The notes under the pieces: generated by a model
Told to the model about the DNA's origin: nothing
Database searches by the model: none
Seen by the model: only the letters and a program-made list of their open reading frames with translations
Origin: Liolophura sinensis
Taxonomy: Eukaryota; Mollusca; Polyplacophora; Chitonida; Chitonidae
Assembly (NCBI RefSeq): GCF_032854445.1
Contig: NC_088302.1
Coordinates: 4,027,338-4,087,337 of the forward strand
Length of the DNA: 60,000 nt
Direction: 5' to 3'
Made by a program: the position numbers and the translations under genes
Shown here: piece by piece, positions 11,601-26,600 of the stretch
Numbering within the stretch: the stretch's first letter is position 1
Layout: each line of letters opens with the position of its first letter

Positions 11601-14600
11601 AGCCTTCCAAACTGCAGACAGATAGTATGATGTGCCCTGAATCCACTCCAATCATTTAAAATGTCCAAAACGGTAGAAAAACAGCAGAATTTGGTCATCA
11701 AACATCAGAAAATCTGCTCCACTACGATCAAGCCACCACTGACCTTGTGACGTCACAGTGGTACACTTACATGTACTGCAGACATGTGAGGCTTCTCTAT
11801 GTGTACAACACAGACAGCAGGAAACAATCGCTCTACTTTTACAGATAATTTCGAGCTTATTCCACGCCCAAGTGTGGCAAAATATGAACCAGATCACGTC
11901 AAAAACGCCCTTTGGTTACGAGAGACTTGATCGTAGTCACATGAGACTTGCTGATTCAGCCATAAAAGACGTCCAGATTTTATTATTATATATCATGTAT
12001 TATGTATTACTATATAATACAAGCTAATATAACACTCTTCAGATTCAAACAATGTTTACTTAATTAACATGTCACATTGTTCAGATGCCTATCAGAGGGC
12101 TTGAGGAAGGTCCTGACAGTTATCACATGAGCACCTCACCTGGTTATGGGCATTCCTGGAGAAGAGCATCCTGGAGGCACAGTGGAGGAGATCCCCGGGG
12201 GAGAGTCTCTGTATGAAGTCCCCACAAGCCTCGTATCTGTGTACCCAGTCAGCCTGACACAGAGGGAGAGACAGTGGGTAGAATGAGGTTGTTTTACTGT
12301 CATCCTCGGGAGTTTTTCAAATCTACGATTGCTGTCATTTTTATGGGCTGAGGAAACCAGAGTGCCTGGCATAAACCACCCTCTTACTTACATGCAGTCA
12401 GTTTTATGGCCTTAGGAAACCAGAGTGCCTGGAACAAACCACCCTGTTACTTACACGCGCTGAGCTTTACTCTGCATCAGACAAAATACTTGCTCATGTG
12501 GGAGACGTCGGTATTACCTTACCCTACAGGTGATGTCATATGTGTCACTGACACCATATATTTCTGTATCCTATCACTGAGTAATCATGGAATTACCCTA
12601 ATTCCTCAACATTTTCACATATGAAAGAGCAACTTTCAGTGCCATTTGTGGACATTATTAAACTGATTTTGGAGACAAAACAACATTGGTTGGATTTACC
12701 AGTTTATCAGTCAACACAAAACAAGGCCTTCGGTGTTACTGATAATATTAATATCATCAATAATAATAATACAGTAATAATATGGGTAAACATCAATGGA
12801 CCAAGTCCACCTTACAAAAAGAGGGAGAAACGAAATTTGACGCATCTTAACACTTAGAAACCAGTTAAATAGAAGTTGGTCATAACACCACACTGACCCA
12901 AATCGTAAAATCTATATATAACAAGTTTAGAATGTATGAAGTGGCAAATAGAGACATGTTCTACTCACGGTTGTCTGAGGGGTGCCTTTATGGCCTTGGT
13001 CACCCTCCCAGAATAACTTTAGAGTCCAGCTGGCAAACACAACACTGGGTTCCAGATAACCACCCTGCTGAAGCATCAAACACAAGAAAGCTGTACTTCG
13101 TGAAGGTAAATAATCTGCAGTTTGCATTTATTTAGTCCACACCAATTCAAATTTTTGTTTTAAGGGCAGAATGAATCTCTTTTTAATGTTAGAGAAGAAA
13201 AACAAAACTGAAAAATTTGCAGGAAATGTGTCGAAGCAATTTGTCTTTCTGAAAATATATTTTGTTATCACAAAGCCGTGAAGAAACACAAAAAAAGGAA
13301 AATTTTTTAACACTTAATGAGCATGACATAATGTTGTGATAGCTTTGTAAAAGAGGGGACAGGTATCAGTAATGAGCATGACATAATGTTGTGATAGCTT
13401 TATAAGAGAGGGGACAGGTATCAGTAATGAGCATGACATAATGTTGTGATAGCTTTATAAGAGAGGGGACAGGTATCAGTAATGAGCATGACATAATGTT
13501 GTGATAGCTTCATAAGAGAGGGTACCCGTATCAGTAATGAGCATGACATAATGTTGTGATAGCTTCATAAGAGAGGGGACAGGTATCATCTCAGTTTATA
13601 ACTTTCAATTCAGTCCCATGCTCAGTCAACTAGTGTCAATTCTGTATAATGGTCCAGACCATGAGGTCTATTCTACCTTCATGTCTAATCCTCACAGCAA
13701 GTTAGTAGTACACACATGTAATTACGTGATTGCATAAGAAATGCTTGCAAGCATTCAACTTGAGATGAATTCATTTACTGTTAATGTCTTACATATATCT
13801 GTAGTCACTGTACAAAGGATATCACTGCAGGAAGAATATCACTGTAGGAAGAATATCACTGTATCAAGGATATCACTTGAGGTCACGAATCAGCAACCAA
13901 AACTTTTGGCTATTAAAGGAAAGTAGTGCCTACTACTCCACTTTCAGAGCCCACATTTTCCAACCATGCACATGGTCAGGAAAAGAGCAATTGGCCTTGA
14001 AAGTCATTTGATTCTCAGCATGTGTATGACAAATGTTTCATAACCCTAACCTTGATCTACCTTAATCTATGATGATGACCGTTCACGCTGTGCCCCCTAC
14101 CCCCTTATGCAGCCATTGTGGCACTATCTGAGGACTCGCCTGGACATGTATAATGGCAGATGTACATGTATGTATTAGCAGGGGGGACTGTACTGCAGTA
14201 CTAGTACATGTATCCAACACCATACACTCTGGGATATCCACAGCTTCTACAGCCGCTGTTACCTATCTGAGGACTCGCCTGGACATGTATAATGGCAGAT
14301 GTACATGTATGTATTAGCAGGGGAACTGTACTGCAGTACTAGTACATGTATCCAACACCATACACTCTGGGATATCCACAGCTTCTACAGCCGCTGTTAC
14401 CTATCTGAGGACTCCGCCTGGACATGTATAATGGCACAGACGTATGTATTAGCAGGGGAACTGTACTGCAGTACTAGTACATGTATCCAACACCATACAC
14501 TCTGGGATATCCACAGCTTCTACAGCCGCTGTTACCTATCTGAGGACTCGCCTGGACATGTATAATGGCAGATGTACATGTATGTATTAGCAGGGGAACT

Positions 14601-17600
14601 GTACTGCAGTACTAGTACATGTATCCAACACCATACACTCTGGGATATCCACAGCTTCTACAGCCACTGTGGCCTATCTGAGGACTCCCCTGGACATGTA
14701 TAATGGCACTGACGTATGTATTAGCAGGGGGACTGTACTGCAGTACTGCTACACGTAACCAACTCCATACACTCCGGGATATCCACTGCCTCTACAGCCA
14801 CTCTGGCCTATCTGAGGACTCCCCTGGACATGTATAATGGCAGATATATGTATTAGCAGGGGGACTGTACTGCAGTACTGCTACACGTAACCAACTCCAT
14901 ACACTCCGGGATATCCACTGCCTCTACAGCCACTGTGGCCTATCTGAGGACTCCCCTGGACATGTATAATGGCAGATATATGTATTAGCAGGGGAACTGT
15001 ACTGCCAGTACTAGTACATGTATCCAACACCCATACACTCTGTGATATCCACAGCTTCTACAGCCGCTGTTACCTATCTGAGGACTCGCCTGGACATGTA
15101 TAATGGCAGATGTATGTATTAGCAGGGGAACTGTACTGCAGTACTAGTACATGTATCCAACACCATACACTCTGGGATATCCACAGCTTCTACAGCCGCT
15201 GTTACCTATCTGAGGACTCGCCTGGACATGTATAATGGCAGATGTACATGTATGTATTAGCAGGGGAACTGTACTGCAGTACTAGTACATGTATCCAACA
15301 CCATACACTCTGGGATATTCACCACAGCCATTTTAAGGAATGAAACAGGTTTGCACATTTAAGAATTTGGTTAAATGTTGACGCGTACCTCAAGTGGCCT
15401 GGGCTTGATATTGAACTCACTAAGTTTTCTTGGTTTTTGTGAAATTCAAGACTTTTCCAGAACCGTCATAATAATATAAAAAAATTCAGGGCTTTGAATT
15501 TTCCAAACTGTGTTTAAGGACTTCCAAGAAGCTGTGCGAACCATGTGTATGAAGGATATCACAGTGTACAGGGTGGGGCTAATGCGTACCTGGTTTGGGA
15601 TCTTGTTGGCCAGTTTCGCCAGAACATGGACATTATTAGAGTTGAGCACAGTCTGTATCACATCCATAGGTTCATGTTGGCTGTCCATCAGATTCTTATA
15701 ATCCAATCCTGAAATATGCCGTATGTATATGCACAGGTATCTAGGTATATTAACAAAAGTTAACTTATGAAGGAATGAATGAATCATTAGTGCTTAACGC
15801 AACATCGGCAATATCTCAGCCATATCGTGGTGAGAACAAGTTGAAAACATCAGGCCGTGAACGGCTTTCCATATAATAATGAAAACATCAAAAATGAAAC
15901 AAAAAAGGTAGCACATGTTTAAATCCAGATAAAAAGAAGCAGAACAGTTAAAACTCGAAAACCACTCGGCTTATATAACAGGTACTTTGGTACAAAGCAT
16001 ATGCATATATCGATTTACACTAATAATTAACACTGATAATTAGATACTTAAGTACGGAGTGCTAAGCCACCTACTGAAATCGTTCAGATTTTTATTATTT
16101 CTCTTCCACCTTTTTCAAAGCTCAAAGAGCTATAAAAACAAAATTTTTTATTGGATGTTGTTCGAAATTTCGAAATGGCTTGCATATCTTTATAGTCTCC
16201 TAACAATTCCTGTCACCTACATGCGCTCTGTCCTCGCACACTGTCTATTTTTCCACTGTCTATGTACTTCGGCAGTTGAATAAAGCTATTCATCCTCATG
16301 TGTGTTTCCAAAGATTAATTTTTTCGATCATGGCAAATTAGTTTAGTGTATTACATTCATAGCATTTTTTTATTTGACATTCAGTTGAGCCTTGATGCTA
16401 GGCCACCGGTTTCTTTGTAAGGAACATAACAGCTTTAATTAGAATTATTTTTGTATGACATAGGCCAATGGGCCCTCAAGTATATTATAACGGTATTGCC
16501 AGCAATGCTATCAAACAAATCAGATATATTGCTGACTGTGTAGAATCTTTGTCAGACATGGCCAAAGTCTACAGAGTCAACCAGGACATTTTGATGCCGT
16601 ATTCAGCATCACATTCAATGTTTCGTTTCCATGGATACCAATATGGCTTGGTGTCCAACAGAATATAATATCTTTACCTCTTTTAATTAGTTTTCTTTGT
16701 AAGGCTAACATTTCTAGAATTAACAGATTTTTAAATTTATAATTGTCTATTGCCAAAAGGCAGAAGAACAAGTCACTAAATATCACTGCCTTCTGGGCAC
16801 ACCCAGAATAAACATATGACAAAGCCAGCGGTTCTAAGCCCAAGCTTCAGCAGAAAACACTGAAGAAGTGGATGGAAGATGAAAAGAAGAGACTTGTTGT
16901 TCTAAGACAGCCGCTGCAGCAAGACCATCCCCATCGTTGGCCCATCAGTATATATAATTTATTATCCGCATAGTTAGCCATAATTTCAGCCAAAACCATT
17001 ACTGAACTATAAGAGGATTTATATTGGATATATCATGTTTACATAGATCAAAAGTTAGTTTAGGTCGTAGGAGAAGCCTGGGAGGAGACTCCGGAAACGC
17101 CACCGAAGCTATATCCTCTAGCTTGATGTTAGCTTCCACAATGTGGTCCCGTATACGAAGACCAAACGAAAGGATCTTGATATGACTTTCATTAAATTTA
17201 GCCACATATAATGGACTGAAAACACAGTCGTAGGAAGGGTTTGTTTCATAAGTTTTAAGCTTTGTACCCTACTGAAAGCTGAGTTTGACACGCCTATGAT
17301 ATAAAGAAGGCTCATTAGCCTCTACATATAAACTCTCCACTAGTGAGGTTCTAAAAGCGCCATGGCTGGGCCTAAAACCATGGAGACGGACAGGATCCAA
17401 CACTTATCATATGACTTCCTTGCGCAGCAGTAAATGATGGACCAATAGTCCAATTCAGACTTCACCAGAGAATGATATCGACCGTTTTAAATGTTGAAAA
17501 TCTATAACTGTTTTCAGTTGCCCATTTCTCAATCTTATTGAGCCAAAGCTGTAACTGATGTTCAATGTTATTCATGTTTTTAGCCCGGTAGCATATAAGG

Positions 17601-20600
17601 AAATTATCATCATATAAAGAACCCTCTGTGCCAGATGTTAATGTTTTGGCTCATTTATTTTTATGCTAAACAATGTTGGCAATAATATAACTCCCATTTC
17701 CTGTTCACAGCAGTCAGAAAGAGTGGATCCCACCAGTACCTTAAACTGACGATCTGATAAATATATTGGTAATTGACCTGTTAGGTCCATATCCGAGAGG
17801 TCTTTTAAAACACCATATTTCCACGCGGTGTTGTAGGCCTTTGCAAGGTCAAAAACATTCAAGGTCGACACCATATGTTCATTATTAATAAAACCATCAC
17901 GAATAAAGGTTTCAAAACAAACAAGGTGATCCATAGTAGATATACCTTAACAAAAACCACATTGTGTATTAGAAAGTAACCTGTTGGTTTCCAAAAAAAG
18001 ATTTCATCGTATAATTTTGTCACAGACATTATGGAGGTAAACATATAGGAGATTTATCTTTATGCTTGGATCAGGGACGATACTTCCTTGGAGACCGGCT
18101 GGAAGTATCCATCACATCCGCAACTGATGTCGAAGGACCAACGTCCTCCAACGATCCTGTTAAAAGTTTGGACGGGATTCCTAGTGGCCTTAGATGGACC
18201 CTCTGTGGGGAAACCAGGTTTATTAGGTTTATTACTTTGAGATTATTTTTGGACTTATTTTTGGCATTATTATTTTCAGAGGGCCTGGGTTCAGGTTTAT
18301 CAGTTTGTTCTGTACTATTTACTGGTTTTATCTGTTGTATGGAAGTAGTCTGGGTCGAGCCGAAAGTTACACTGAAGTAGAACTAGGTATGTCATTTCCA
18401 ATGGGCAAAGTCAAAGAAGTTTAAGTAGAAACAAATGTTACTCACTTGACCACACGGGCAAACGAAGTCTGCAGAGAAGTATTAGAGGGCAAGACTAATT
18501 TGCGGGCTTCCTGATAAGATATATCGTTCTTGACTTTTATATTTATTATTTGTTTTTCTTTGACGACAAGTGGACAGTCCCTAGAGGAGGCCATGTGATC
18601 TCTACAGCACTTGCAGCACTTTACCATCATGACCTTCACTGCCGCATCGGAAACAAACCACTTTATTTTTCACACTGGCCCTTGCCATGAAAAAATTTTT
18701 GGCAATTAGAACAACGTGTCGGGTTAAGGACATAGAAACCCACACTAACCCTATAGGGGTCAATGCAGATGTACGATGGAATAGATTTACTGTTGAAGGT
18801 CAGAAGATATGTATTTAGTTTAATGATGTTACCAGATTTCTTCGTAATGAAGGGTTTCACTCTGGTAACACCCTGTGATTCAATCCTGAGTATATTTCCT
18901 CTTCCGATAGGTCAATGATATCCTGATCCCTGTTAGATATTATTCCCTGACAGCTGTTCAGGGAATTGTGAGGGGATGTAAAACAGAAATTTTGTTTAAA
19001 GCTAATAAACTTTTAGATTGGTGTTTCTGGAAATATTTCATGAGAATGTCTTCGGATCGTCATTTATTAACGTTTTTTAATGTATTGGCTGTGCCCTGCA
19101 AAGCCCTTTTTAATAAAAAATGGATGAATTTTCAAGGCCTGCTTTTGTTCACTCTTAGTTGAAAGAAAAACTAAAGCCGGCAAACTGTCCTGTCCATTAT
19201 TAATCGAGTCCGACAAAACCTCTAACTTCCTCTTTATGTCAGCACTTGAAATCGGGTGAGAGGAAGTCCTGGTGGATACATGTATAACAGAGACATTTGA
19301 AGAAAGATTTTAAGAAGACATATATAATAAAAGTTTACCTCACATGTTCTTAACCAATCACATAGTGCTAAAAAGGGCGATGCCTGAACCTGGGATACCC
19401 AGCAGGAAACACACCAAGGACTCCACACGAGGTATACTCAACAAGATGGTCTTAATATGCACACCCAATTCCCCACCACGAGCTCCTCCACCTCCCACCC
19501 ATTGAGGAAGGTAGCACAACAGACACGAATCACTAGACTGACCTATAAGCCACCGCCTCCAACGAAATTTGAGAAGTAACATTTATTCTCTAAAAAGTGG
19601 TGTTTTGGCACCACAGAGGGGCAAGACGTGACCATGCCAAAAGATCAGACTGGGACCATCCAACCTCCAGTTTCTCTTGAAGCAAGGGCCAAAGTGGAGT
19701 GAGGCGTAAGGATCTTGCGAGACCAACACGCCCTCAGCCACCAGAATCTCGTCCTCAGAGATTACAGGTCACAACCCACTGCAAACAGGTCGCTCCCTGG
19801 TTGCCTCTCACACAAGCGAGAAGAGGTGAGCCTATTATGTTCAGCTCTAGGTTAGCCGACTTATATGACAAGCTTGCCCAGAGGGCTGAGGTTCTATTCT
19901 TTTCACCCAGGAGACCCCACGGGGGAATTAACTTATGTACATGTCACCATTACTCCACACTATTATATATATTACATATCTATTATATATTACATCTATT
20001 GTATTATATATCTATTATAATTATTTCCAGGGTAGACCAAGCCCTTTGGGGCTTTCTTGATGGTATATTGATATAATATTATTTTTCTTCATATTTTATG
20101 CAATATATAGTGAAATAAAATGGCATTATTGCTTCACCCAATGATTTGAAGAGTGCCAGTTTCTTAGGAAATAATTTCAAAATTTATCTCTTTATCTGAT
20201 TGGTGTTTCAAGCTGTACTCAAGAATATTTCACTTATACAAGCAAGATGGCAACCAGCATATTGGTGGGAGGAATGAAGGGCAGAGCCTAGGTGAAACCC
20301 ACGACCATCCACAGCTTGTGTAAAGCAACATAATATTGTTATTTCAGCATAACTGATCCACTGACTGCCTGTGTCGAGTAAAAACAAACCTGACCAAACG
20401 CTAAATTGCAGTGAGACATAAAACCTGCAGATGGTCATGGGTTCCAACCCCCCAGCCCCCAGGCCCTTCCCCCTTTCCTTCCACCACAATGCTGGCCGCT
20501 GTCGTATAAGTTAAATATTCTTGAGCATGGTGCAAAACACTAAAGCAATAAACAAATAGCATTCAGATCTTTATATTAAAAGGTGTAGTACTAACCTGGA

Positions 20601-23600
20601 GTGGCTGACTTCAGCTTTTTGAGCAATTTAATGTGTACATCTGGTGTGACAGCTGCAGACGAAGCTGACTGCTGGCAACCACTCAAGAGAGTGTAGTAGT
20701 ACAGCAACCGTCCATGGTCAGAGCCCTCTATACTGGGTAAGACATATTCCTCCATCCGCTTATTAAACTCATCTCCTTTCGAGGAAAGTTTCTCCAGAAG
20801 ACCAAGGTGTTCAGTTCTTGTCTTGACTTCTTGAACAGACAGGCTACAGAAGAGAGCAAACTAGAATGGCATGTTTGAAGCTTGGACAGACAACAAGAAA
20901 CTTTCCTATTTATATGCACACTGTATTTCTGAATAAAAATACTGTTGAACTAGCTGAATGTAAACAACTGAGCATCTAAAACTAAAGCAAAAAAATTGAA
21001 GGCAAGCCTTCAAGACTGTCCTGTACAAATTTGGCAGTTTTATACAATAAATTTCAAGTTCAATCATAGTGTAAAAATGAGCATCAAGGGCACTGATATA
21101 CAAATAATAAGAATATCATATATCAGTAATTAATATCAGATTCAGCTTACTTTATACCAGTATCACACACTACATGTAATGGGGTGTAACAAGGACTAAC
21201 CCGCTGTCACAGAAGAGGAATTCCAGGTGTGTCATATAGACTTCCCACAAAGACAAGTTATACCTCTGAGCCAGAGATACAGCAGTGTTAAACACCTCAT
21301 CCTCCAGGCACCTACAACAGTAAAAGTAACTTACATTGCCAGTCACAGTATGCTTGTTATTGACAGTAACTTACATTGCCAGTCACAGTATGGTCTCATG
21401 CTTGTGTTACTGACAGTAACTTACATTGCCAGTCCCAGTATGCTTCTGTTACTGACAATAACTTACACTGCCAGTCCCAGTATGGTCTCATGCTTGTGTT
21501 ATTGACTGTAACTTATACTGCCAGTCCCAGTATGGTCTCATGCTTGTAACTTATGTTGCCAGTCCCAGTATGGTCTCATGCTTGTGTTACTGACTGTAAC
21601 TTATACTGCCAGTCCCAGTATGGTCTCATGCTAGTAACTTATGTTGCCAGTCCCCGTATGGTCTCATGCTTGTGTTACTGACTGTAACTTACATTGCCAG
21701 CCCCAGTATGGTCTCATGCTTGTATTCTTTGTCTTCTGTAAACCTGACCACATCAACACCTGTGAACACAAAGACATACATATTACATGTACAAGTAATC
21801 AGTTACCTGTACGGCTTCTATCCTCTCCTTCCCATCCCCTCTAATGTTTTATACCAGAATTTATATTCTTGATCAGGTTCTCTTCTCAGGTTGTTTTAGT
21901 ACTTGTTTGTTGGCAAAAAGTAAGCGTTAATATGAGTGTGAAGGAAAGCCATCATTTGGTGCTGTGATGCTGCAAAGGGTTCCATTGAGCTTGAACTCAA
22001 TGCCATTATGTACTAAATACAGTCGCCAGTTTTCCACTCTGACCAAATTGTGTTGAAATCTGCGCTATATTTATTAATCGGATCAATGCATCTCAGCTGT
22101 ATCCTGTCATTTGTGATGTCAAGTCCAGTTTACAAACCACTTATTAACTTCTCAACGGCACATAGCTAACTCCTGAGAGGGCTTCCATGTTAAACCAAAA
22201 TATAAGAACTTTTGTCTAATAAAGTACTATTCGACTTTCAAGCACATTTCCCGCAGTGAGCATGCACACTGCATGTATCCTTTGTTATGCACACAACATG
22301 TGCTGGCTGGCAGCATTCGCTAGTAATGCATTGCGCTCTTGGTGAGCTAGCAGTCGGCAGGGAAAGGTGACATTCAATCTGAGTTTAATTTAAAGGACAA
22401 GACAGCACCTGGCTTAAACATATTTCAACTGAAAGCAGGATACTCCAGCTATCTAGAAGGTGTCATACTTTATTATTTTAATCAGATTTCATCGAAAAAC
22501 ATGTAAAACAAAATAGCAATACTGCACAAATGGCTGGTGTGAGTCGAGGCAGCCATCTTGAGAATTTTATCCGATCAAACACACTGCTATCAGATTAAGT
22601 TGCCTAAGCAGTGGTGTAGCTTTTGCCCATTCACTCCATGAAATGACATATGATAACACAGAACTGCTGCATAAGACATCATTTTGAGATTGTTTACAAC
22701 TATTTAGTTACACGTAGACAAAGAACCATTTCACAGAATATTGTGGGACAGGTCTACATCATTTACGGACTACCACAAATATTAAATCATTTGATTTACA
22801 AGTCATGTAATATTCAATGATAGTATCACAAATTATGTCAGACAGTAGCATGCCGCGTTGGCCCAAACCATATTCATCTTCCAAAATACATTTTTGTGGT
22901 TCATTTTTGTGTTTAGTCAGCAGTTTCTAAATAACAAATATCAGTCAGTGCAAAATTCATTAGGGATGCCAAAGGTTTATGAGAATGAGAAGACAGCATC
23001 TCACCAGGCAACGCTAAAAATTAATTAAATCTTATGATAAAATTTTTTTTCAGTTAATTTATTCCAACTGAATTTAAATTTTGCTCTTTCGTTTTTTCTC
23101 GCATACAGATGTTTTTTTCTGTTTCTTTACTGTATAAAATACAGTAGAATTTTTGCAATGTCGTGTTGAAGCTGAGTTGCTTTCTCTGACATCCACCATA
23201 ACTAGATCAGCACAGTTTTCATCTTAGAAGCCGGAGCTACAAAACTGAAGCATAAAATCCAGCCACAGTTGAATGCCTAGGTCAGCCTCCGTGGTGTTTA
23301 GATTTATTTATATTTGTTTCTGAACTGAGCTTGAATCTAGTTGTAGAAACATCCTATTGTAATTTAGTAAACATTTAATAAGGGTCAAATTCACCAGCTC
23401 TAGAGGCCTGAACCAGGAATACCTTGGCCTTGCATCTGCAGCTAGGCTATTTAACCCTGGTCACATGACATAGTAGGTCTACTGCATCAACAAGTAAAGC
23501 AGTGGAAGAAATATTCTTCCAAAATGTCCAATTTCCGAGAAAACTATATTTATCACTTGGGCTTTCATCACCGAAGTTTATGTAAACGTGACGTTACCTT

Positions 23601-26600
23601 GCTCTCGATAATGGAGACATGCTGAAGCTGTGTCAAGACAAAGTTTCACTAAACTTTTACTGGGTTAAAAAAAATCTAAAAAAATATTTAATACCAGTTT
23701 AAGATACTTTTAATGGTAGTCTTTCAGTGGACATACACATTAGTTAGGTGATGTCTTTCACTTTAAACTTTCACTAGTCACCAACTTTCCATGAGCTGGT
23801 CATCACTGACATTCCCTCCTGTCAATGGTTACATCACATTTCACCCAGAGAACAAAACCATTTTATCAGACAGGGACGGTGAGGGCTCGGTAAGTCAGTG
23901 GAATATTAGACACACTACAAGTAGCTAACTATAACAGTAAATATTAATCACGTTACAGTAAATAAAAGGAAAAAATCTGCTACAGGAAATACTGTAGATG
24001 ACTTTATTTAGCTACATGTTCACATAACTAATTTGTGTGAGCGATTGATCTGTTTTCACGTCGTGGTGAAACCAAATGATCGGTTATTCAAGGCTTAAAA
24101 CCTGTAACCAATTTTTTGGTTATATCAACCCCCAAACTTCATGGCCTGATTTGGAGAATACACTTCCACAAAAATCACATTAAAATGACAACAAAATGCT
24201 GATGCATATCTGCCTTTAGCTCTGCATAAGCATAGAGAAATGATGGAATATGCCCTAGCCTCTGCATAACGATGTAGTGAATTGATAGAATATGGCCTTA
24301 CCTCAGAGTAAGGATGTAGTGAAATGATGGAGCATGGCTTTACCTCGGAGTAACGATGTAGTGAAATGATGGAACATGCCCTTACCTGTGCCTCAGGAGG
24401 TTTAGCGAAATGATGGAACATGCCCTCATCTCTGCCTAAGGATACAGAGAAATGAAACATGCCCTCACCTCTGCCTAAGGATACAAAGAAATGAAACATG
24501 CCCTTACTTCTGCCTAAGGATACAGAGAAATGGAACATGCCCTTACCTCTGCCTAAGGATACAGAGAAATGCAACATGCCCTTACTTCTGCCTAAGGATA
24601 CAGAGAAATGGAACATGCCCTTACTTCTGCCTAAGGATACAGAGAAATGCAACATGCCCGTACCTCTGCCTAAGGATACAGTGAAATGGAACATGCCCTT
24701 ACCTCTGCCTAAGGATACAGAGAAATGGAACATGCCCTTACCTCTGCCTAAGGATACAGAGAAATGGAACATGCCCTTACCTCTGCCTAAGGATACAGTG
24801 AAATGGAATATCCCCTTACCCCTGCCTAGTCCCTGTAGCACCTTGGCTTGGTTGTAGTCCTCTAAAAGCTCTGTGTACATAATGAATTTTTCCACGAGAA
24901 CATGGACACCTTCAGGCCTGTCCGCTTTGCATGTGTGGGTGACATATTGTGTGACCTTCTGTATCACCTCTGAGGGAGTGTGGTTGTACAAGGGAGCTCT
25001 TTCCTCTCCTACACAAGGGCTGAGGTTAGAGTAGATCTGTACAGCGTAGAAATAGGCTGAGAGCTGTAGGCTGATGGCAGAACTGGGCAGATCCTCGAGG
25101 ACATCCTCTGCATCTTCACCCTGAAAACACGCATTTACATGCACAAACTTGCCAAGGGTAACCATTACACAACAGGCTCAATAAAAATATACTGTACAAT
25201 GCCTTATGCACATCTCAGCTGTAAACACATTCATAAAATAAAACTGTGTTTACAAAACATCAAGGCACATCCCTATCAATGACCTTGAAGAAAAGGTCTT
25301 GATCAATAAAAAACAATAATCTTTGTACTCAACTAGCTCCACAAATCTGATGAAAAGAGCTCAAAGAGCTTAAGAGAGAGATCATGTTTACAAGCTTGAG
25401 AAAATGTAACTTAAATTACCTCCTCGGCCTTGGTCAAGGTCATCGTATATGAATGAATGCTTGGGGTTTAACATCGTAATTAACAACTTTTCAGCACTTG
25501 ATGAAGAGGAGTCATTAGTTGTGTATGCCTAAATGCGCATGTGGTATACATTCCGTAAAACTGGCTAGAAGCATTCAATGGATGGAGTGTGTGGATAATA
25601 CCCTTAGGCCAATCTTGGCAGAAGTTAATAGACATGTAGAGGTAAGTTCCTAGTGTCAGACTTTAGTAGTAAAAGTTAATGCCCCTGATGACTGGGGAGG
25701 TTGCGCCACAAGCTTCCAGAGTCCATGCAATATATGTTTGGGAGAATTGTGGGTCATGGAAGGAAGGAAAGCGTGCCAGTATGAATGAGATGTGGGCTTT
25801 TATGATATTGATTATAATAAGTGCCTCGTGATAAAACACACCAAATTTTCTATCCCAACATCAGCCAGACAGGCAAAGGTTTCAGTATCTCCGACTTAGT
25901 GGTTATTTCACCCTCTGTTATCAGCACAGAACTTACCTTAGCTAGCGATAGGAGGTAGGCAATGCCAAGCATGGCATCCTGCTGTATGGTCAGCCTACTT
26001 AACTGTAACATGACTGAAACACAAAAACATGAGTCACAGACAATTACTTGTATTATCATATATCATATATATTACTATTTTAAGTGCAATGCAGATGAAC
26101 AAGACTAATTAAAGCATAATTACTGAAATCAAAATTTAAATACTATGGAAATAAACTGCCTGTTTATAGGTGAGTGCTGAAAACATAAAGAAACTCTTTT
26201 TTAAACGTCAATATATTTGGCTATATGGCACAATCTTGCAGTGTAATTACTTGTGAAAATACTTTCACCTACAGACGTTCCTAGTTCTTCCAAGAAGCCA
26301 GGATCATGTCCACTGCTGCTACAACCGTAATGAAGATACAACCTTGATGCAGCTACAACCCTGATGCAGCTACAACCTTGATGCAGCTACAACCTTGATA
26401 CAGCTACAACCTTCATGCAGCTACAACCCTGATGCAGCTACAACCTTGATGCAGCTACAAGCCTAATAGTGACTTAACTCTTACCTTCTCTTGATGGTTT
26501 GTGATCTGTGCCCTCAGTCAGTAGCTCCTCCAGCCTGGCTGTCCTTAGAAGGTTCTCTGACACAGTTATCTCCCCTGTATCATCCCCATTCTGCAGTGAT

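Noticed and set aside
18066-18380. Plus-strand 104-codon frame as a gene
   Set aside because: It lies within the minus-strand LINE remnant and reads as its antisense.
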